Shown: positions 60,317-64,000 of the stretch, piece by piece
Numbering within the stretch: the first letter of the stretch is position 1
Layout: each line of letters begins with the position of its first letter
Assembly (NCBI RefSeq): GCF_022842145.1
Contig: NZ_JALHQD010000006.1
Coordinates: 124,001-188,000 of the forward strand
Direction of reading: 5' to 3'
Source: Tabrizicola sp.
GTDB taxonomy: Bacteria; Pseudomonadota; Alphaproteobacteria; Rhodobacterales; Rhodobacteraceae
DNA: 64,000 nt
Notes under the pieces: model-generated
Told to the model about the DNA's origin: nothing
The model's input: only the letters and a program-made list of their open reading frames with translations
Database searches by the model: none
Program-made: the position numbers and the translations under genes

Positions 60317-61699
60317 ATGGAAGGCTTCGCAGGATTGAACGACATCGGGCAGGTGGTCGAGGCCGACCGCGCCCATGTCTGGCACCACCTCTCCCAGCAC
60401 AAGCAGTATGACACGGGCGTCGATCCCCGCGTCATCGTCGAAGGCAAGGGGATGCGGGTCTGGGACGCCAAGGGGAAGGAACATATCGACGGTGTCTCGG
60501 GCGGGGTCTGGACGGTGAATGTGGGCTACGGCCGCGAATCCATCGCCAACGCCGTGCGCGACCAGCTGATCAAGCTGAACTATTTCGCCGGGTCCGCCGG
60601 GTCGATCCCCGGTGCGGTCTTCTCGAAGCGCCTGATCGAAAAGATGCCGGGCATGTCCCGCGTCTACTATTCCAACTCGGGGTCCGAGGCGAACGAGAAG
60701 GTCTACAAGATGGTGCGCCAGATCGCGCATCGGCACCACGGCGGCAAGAAGTGGAAGATCCTTTACCGGGACCGCGACTACCACGGCACGACCATCGCCG
60801 CACTTGCGTCGGCGGGCCAGGACCAGCGTGCCATGCAGTACGGACCCTTCCCGGACGGCTTTGTCCGGGTGCCGCATTGCCTGGAATACCGCAAGCAGTG
60901 GGAGGTCGAAAACTACGGCGAGCGCGCGGCTGACGCCATCGAAGAGGTCATCCTGCGCGAAGGCCCCGACAGCGTCGGCTGCCTGATCCTGGAGCCGGTG
61001 ACGGCAGGCGGCGGCGTCATCGTCCCGCCCCAGGGCTATTGGGACCGCGTGCAAGAAATCTGCAAGAAATACAACATCCTGCTGGCCATTGACGAAGTCG
61101 TCTGCGGCGTGGGGCGCACCGGGGTCTGGTTCGGCTACCAGCACTACGGCATCCAACCCGACTTCGTGACCATGGCCAAGGGTGTCGCCTCGGGCTACGC
61201 GGCGATCTCGTGCACCGTGACCACCGAAGCCGTCTTCGAGATGTTCAAGGACGACCCCTCGGACCCGATGAGCTATTTCCGCGACATCTCGACCTTCGGC
61301 GGCTGCACCAGCGGCCCGGCCGCGGCGCTGGAGAACATGCGGATCATCGAGGATGAGGGGCTTCTGGCGAACACCCTGGCGATGGGCGACTACTGCCTTG
61401 GGAACCTCGCCGCGCTGATGGACAAGCACAAGGTCATCGGCGACGTCCGCGGCAAGGGGTTGTTCCTTGGAGCCGAACTGGTGTCTGACCGCGCGACCAA
61501 AGAGCCTGCGCCCGAGAAGATGGTCCAGGCCGTCGTCGCCGACTGCATGGCGCAGGGCGTGATCATCGGCGCCACCAACCGCTCGTTGCCGGGCCTGAAC
61601 AACACGCTCTGCCTGAGCCCGGCGCTGATCGCGACGAAGTCTGACATCGACGAGATCACCACGGCGATCGATGGCGCGCTGACGCGGGTGTTTGGGTAA
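60317..61699 (+). CDS. tpa: Class III aminotransferase, taurine-pyruvate aminotransferase-like
   Basis: 460 residues. GVSGGVWTVNVGYG, YYSNSGSEANEKVYK, the PLP-binding IDEVVCGVGRTG with Asp, the catalytic Lys in MAKGVASGYA, and FGGCTSGPAAALENM fit fold-type I, class III omega-aminotransferases. The overall sequence resembles Rhodobacterales taurine:pyruvate aminotransferase (tpa), and a TauR-like regulator lies 1.7 kb downstream. Other omega-aminotransferases remain possible, and the usual tauABC, xsc and pta genes are not in the window. Clear terminator after it. Confidence 0.7.
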   Translation: MEGFAGLNDIGQVVEADRAHVWHHLSQHKQYDTGVDPRVIVEGKGMRVWDAKGKEHIDGVSGGVWTVNVGYGRESIANAVRDQLIKLNYFAGSAGSIPGAVFSKRLIEKMPGMSRVYYSNSGSEANEKVYKMVRQIAHRHHGGKKWKILYRDRDYHGTTIAALASAGQDQRAMQYGPFPDGFVRVPHCLEYRKQWEVENYGERAADAIEEVILREGPDSVGCLILEPVTAGGGVIVPPQGYWDRVQEICKKYNILLAIDEVVCGVGRTGVWFGYQHYGIQPDFVTMAKGVASGYAAISCTVTTEAVFEMFKDDPSDPMSYFRDISTFGGCTSGPAAALENMRIIEDEGLLANTLAMGDYCLGNLAALMDKHKVIGDVRGKGLFLGAELVSDRATKEPAPEKMVQAVVADCMAQGVIIGATNRSLPGLNNTLCLSPALIATKSDIDEITTAIDGALTRVFG

Positions 61700-61725
61700 G
61701 GACTGAAGCCTGTTGCAGGCGGGGA

Positions 61726-61751
61726 GGGTGTCCGACGACGGGCACCCTTTT
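61726..61751 (+). terminator. Rho-independent terminator after the aminotransferase gene
   Basis: A 9-bp stem (GGGTGTCCG / CGGGCACCC, one G-T pair) closes an ACGA loop and is followed by TTTT, 26 bases after the stop codon. This is the only canonical intrinsic terminator I find in the window. Confidence 0.85.
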
Positions 61752-61952
61752 GCTATGGTGGGACTTCGATATGCGGTTTGCCCTTCACGGTGCGCAGCGA
61801 AGAGAAGCCACCCAAAAGGGCAGGGACATTGCCCCGTTCGCGGCGGCGATGTCATCCCTAGGTGCGGAGCAAAGCGATTTTGGCGCTGACCTCAGTTGCG
61901 CCCGGATCGTTGCGCTGTAGCGCACCCGACGAGGCACTTGCGACCCTGGGCC

Positions 61953-62084
61953 TTATCTCACCAGAGCGGCGATGATCGTGCCCCAGGTCACCGCGCCGCC
62001 AAGGACGGAGGGCACCAGCCACCAGCCGCTGCGCATCTGCGCGGATTCTGACAGGTCCTTCTGGCGGGCATCGGTGATCTGCAT
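61953..62084 (-). CDS. Small single-pass membrane protein, 43 residues
   Basis: MQITDARQKDLSESAQMRSG leads into a hydrophobic segment of about 22 residues (WWLVPSVLGGAVTWG...IIAALV) and a final Arg. The ATG at 62084 has GAGGGAATGCC upstream. Codon use matches the surrounding genes. A charged N-terminus with one C-terminal helix suggests a tail-anchored membrane peptide. Function unknown; it lies downstream of the desaturase gene in the same orientation. Confidence 0.65.
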   Translation of the reverse strand: MQITDARQKDLSESAQMRSGWWLVPSVLGGAVTWGTIIAALVR

Positions 62085-62204
62085 GGCATTCCCTCGTTTT
62101 ACCAAGGTCATAGGCCAGACTGCGTCGGAACGCCTGCGGGCAGGAGGATAGTGTACTGTCCGGAAGGATAGGTCCGGCGGGGGTGGTTTTACCCGCCGGT
62201 CCCC

Positions 62205-63314
62205 TTACGCCACCCCGTAGCGCTTCCGGGCTTCCTTGAAGCTCATCAGCTTGCCCTCGACCGTGTCCCACAGATGCAGGTTCACCGACTGCAGGCTTTC
62301 GCGCACCGTCAGGCGCTGCGCTTCGGCCAGGGCGCGGTGGTCGCGGATCACCTCGGGCAGGCGGTAGAAGGGGATGCGGGAATAGAGGTGGTGGACGTGG
62401 TGGATGCCGATGTTGCCGGAAAACCAGCGCAGGGGCTGCGGCAGGATGTAGTGGGACGAGCCCTCCAAAGCGGCGTCGTGCAGCTGCCAGTCCTCACCTT
62501 TGGACCAGTGCGTTTCCTCGAACTGGTGCTGGACGTAGAAGAGCCAGACCCCCAGGGTCGCGGCCATCACCGAGGTGGGCAGGTAGATCAGGAGGACGGG
62601 CCAGAAGCCGCCGAACCAGATGATCAGGCCGACGGCGATGCCGATCATCGCATTGGTCCCCATCGCAGAGGTCCAGTAGCGCCAGCCGGATTTCATCAGA
62701 CCCAGGGGCAGGCGATTTTGCAGCAGGAACAGGTAGCTCGGGCCAAGGACGAACAGCACGACCGGGTTGCGGTAAAGCCGGTACATCAGCCGTCCCCACC
62801 AGCCCCGGGCGCGGTATTCCTCGATCGTCAGGGTCAGGACGTCGCCGATCCCGCGCGCGTCAAGGTCGCCGTGGTGTGCATGGTGGATCGAATGCGTCCG
62901 CCGCCAGACGGCATAGGGCGTCAGGGTCAGCACCCCGAGCACCCGGCCCAACCAGTCCTGCGCGGTGCGGTTCTTCAGGAAGGAGCCATGCCCGCAATCA
63001 TGCTGGATGATGAAGATGCGGACCAGGAAGCCGCCGTTCAACACGGCCAGCGCGAGCGCCAGCCAGGGGCTGACCGAAAGCGCCATCCAGGACAGGACCC
63101 AGAGTGCCAGGAACGGAACCAGCGTCGCTGCCAGTTCCCACAGGCTGCGGCGGGTCGAGGGTTCGCGGTAGCGGGCGAGGGTAGTCAGCCAGTCGCGGGC
63201 TGGGCGGTCGGCAAGGGTGTCGGGCATCGTGGCCTGCGGCATTCCCTCCGGCTTTTGCCGCGGCGGGGTCGGCTTGGCCTGCGGTAGAATTGCGCGGGCG
63301 CGCGCTTGTACCAT
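62205..63314 (-). CDS. Membrane fatty-acid desaturase
   Basis: Up to 369 residues; the start could be 63314, 63242 or 63227 and none has an ideal ribosome-binding site. The three His boxes of acyl-lipid desaturases are HDCGH, HSIHHAHHG and HHVHH. Hydrophobic pairs lie around residues 65-105 and 215-260. It introduces double bonds into acyl chains of membrane lipids using a di-iron centre. Confidence 0.88.
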   Translation of the reverse strand: MVQARARAILPQAKPTPPRQKPEGMPQATMPDTLADRPARDWLTTLARYREPSTRRSLWELAATLVPFLALWVLSWMALSVSPWLALALAVLNGGFLVRIFIIQHDCGHGSFLKNRTAQDWLGRVLGVLTLTPYAVWRRTHSIHHAHHGDLDARGIGDVLTLTIEEYRARGWWGRLMYRLYRNPVVLFVLGPSYLFLLQNRLPLGLMKSGWRYWTSAMGTNAMIGIAVGLIIWFGGFWPVLLIYLPTSVMAATLGVWLFYVQHQFEETHWSKGEDWQLHDAALEGSSHYILPQPLRWFSGNIGIHHVHHLYSRIPFYRLPEVIRDHRALAEAQRLTVRESLQSVNLHLWDTVEGKLMSFKEARKRYGVA

Positions 63315-63427
63315 CAGGCTGCTTCGGGTTAGGCGACACGGGGGCGAAGATCAACCGAATTGATGCGCGCCCGCAGTCACGTCCCGGCGATGTCTCTGCC
63401 CGGTCACGCTTGACTTCGCCCGCATCG

Positions 63428-64000
63428 ATGCCGCTTGATCCGGCCCGACCCAAGCTCCGTGGTGCCATGGCCGCCATTCCCGTCGAAGCCTTCTACCTGA
63501 CCCCCGGCGCTTCGGGGTCGCTGCAGCAGCAGATCCGGACCATGGTGACGCAAGGCATCCTTGCGGGCCGCTTTCGTCCAGGAAGCCGGATGCCATCCTC
63601 CCGCGGTCTGGCCGAGCATCTGGGCGTCAGCCGGATCACCGTGACGCTGGCCTATGCCGACCTTGTGTCGTCGGACTATCTGACGTCGGCGGGGCGGTCG
63701 GGTTACTTCGTGTCGGATACGGCCCCCCTGGCCCCCGAGTTCCCGCAGGCCGGACCGCCTGAGGAAGCCATCGACTTCAAGGGTTTGACCGGTGGTCGCT
63801 TTACCCTGGTTCCCCGGGTCGAGCGGCCCCAGGACTGGGACCGCTACCCCTATCCCTTCATCTACGGCCAGGCCGACCCGACGCTGTTCGATCACCAGAA
63901 CTGGCGGCAGTGCGCGCTGCGGGCCCTGGGCAAGCGCGATTTCGCGGCGCTGACCACCGACTATTATGAACGCGACGACCCCCTGCTGATCCAGGAGCTG
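63428..64000 (+). CDS. MocR-type regulator (TauR/PdxR-like), N-terminal part
   Basis: Open to the window edge. The GntR-type winged helix (SLQQQIRTMVTQGILAGRFRPGSRMPSSRGLAEHLGVSRITVTLAYADLVS) begins near residue 25. RSGYFVSD follows and leads into the linker to an aminotransferase-like domain, of which only the first strands are visible. The start is 63428 or 63467. TauR of Rhodobacter has this architecture and activates tpa; the nearby tpa-like gene supports this reading, but PdxR is an alternative. Confidence 0.7.
   Translation, partial: MPLDPARPKLRGAMAAIPVEAFYLTPGASGSLQQQIRTMVTQGILAGRFRPGSRMPSSRGLAEHLGVSRITVTLAYADLVSSDYLTSAGRSGYFVSDTAPLAPEFPQAGPPEEAIDFKGLTGGRFTLVPRVERPQDWDRYPYPFIYGQADPTLFDHQNWRQCALRALGKRDFAALTTDYYERDDPLLIQEL

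Overview
This is a high-GC window read as a chromosomal segment of a Rhodobacterales-type alphaproteobacterium (Rhodobacter/Paracoccus/Gemmobacter neighbourhood). The basis is family content: an NrsF/DUF1109 anti-sigma factor with a SigF-like ECF sigma factor, an opgC-opgG-opgH periplasmic glucan cluster, a Tpa-like aminotransferase with a TauR/MocR-type regulator, many ABC uptake operons with four-base ATGA overlaps, and a DUF1127 small protein. No species can be named from the sequence alone. There is one tRNA (Cys, GCA) and no rRNA or CRISPR array.

Layout. (1) 1-9745: the end of a GntR/FCD regulator, an Asp/Glu/hydantoin-racemase-type enzyme, and a divergent Dpp/Opp-type ABC operon ending in two amidohydrolases. 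This looks like uptake and ring or amide opening of a nitrogenous compound. (2) 9948-14852: a mostly minus-strand set of a DSD1-type PLP enzyme, an SDR, a RidA protein (plus strand), a flavin monooxygenase with an NTF2-like N-terminus, and an RpiR regulator. (3) 15077-22815: divergent from the RpiR gene, a NitT/TauT-type ABC transporter followed by a Gfo/Idh/MocA oxidoreductase, an amidase, a deacetylase-type amidohydrolase and an unassigned protein. Regions 1-3 together form about 22 kb of catabolic capacity for amide or N-heterocycle-like substrates whose identity cannot be read from the sequence.

(4) 23332-33653 is the most unusual part. A tightly overlapping minus-strand operon encodes a leaderless M15 peptidase, a haem-oxygenase-like di-iron oxidase, two autoinducer/N-acyl-amino-acid-synthase-like GNATs, an isoprenylcysteine-methyltransferase-like membrane enzyme and a polytopic membrane protein. 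Divergent or adjacent are a leaderless subtilase, a PAP2/haloperoxidase-fold protein with an N-terminal (Gly-Arg-Ser)8 tail, and a SARP/BTAD-type regulator with TPR-like repeats. Similar degenerate repeats lie on both sides. I know no described system with this composition; it looks like a small-molecule (lipoamino-acid-like) pathway combined with proteolytic or envelope functions.

(5) 34021-38371: an SGNH hydrolase, a YHS-domain protein, and a CoA-transferase/TPP-enzyme pair. (6) 38518-45156: a TPR protein followed by opgC, opgG (split by a one-base frameshift), opgH and an esterase. (7) 45166-47680: nrsF and sigF, divergent from a CcdA-like and a thioredoxin-like gene. The two divergent promoters share GTAAC-N15-CGAA. 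Closely similar elements with N16 spacing precede the SGNH, YHS and TPR/opg genes, so one extracytoplasmic stress sigma factor may control all of them. (8) 48019-53256: a DUF72 protein and a ugpBAEC glycerol-3-phosphate-type ABC operon.

(9) 53257-59083 is a scarred segment: a tyrosine-recombinase remnant, a DUF1127 protein divergent from a CadC-like TPR regulator, a YcaC-type hydrolase divergent from a LysR regulator, an IS3-type transposase remnant, a DUF305 protein, and tRNA-Cys. (10) 59211-64000: a UDP-glucuronate-epimerase-like gene, a taurine-pyruvate-type aminotransferase with a clear terminator, a 43-residue membrane peptide, a fatty-acid desaturase, and the start of a TauR-like regulator that runs off the window.
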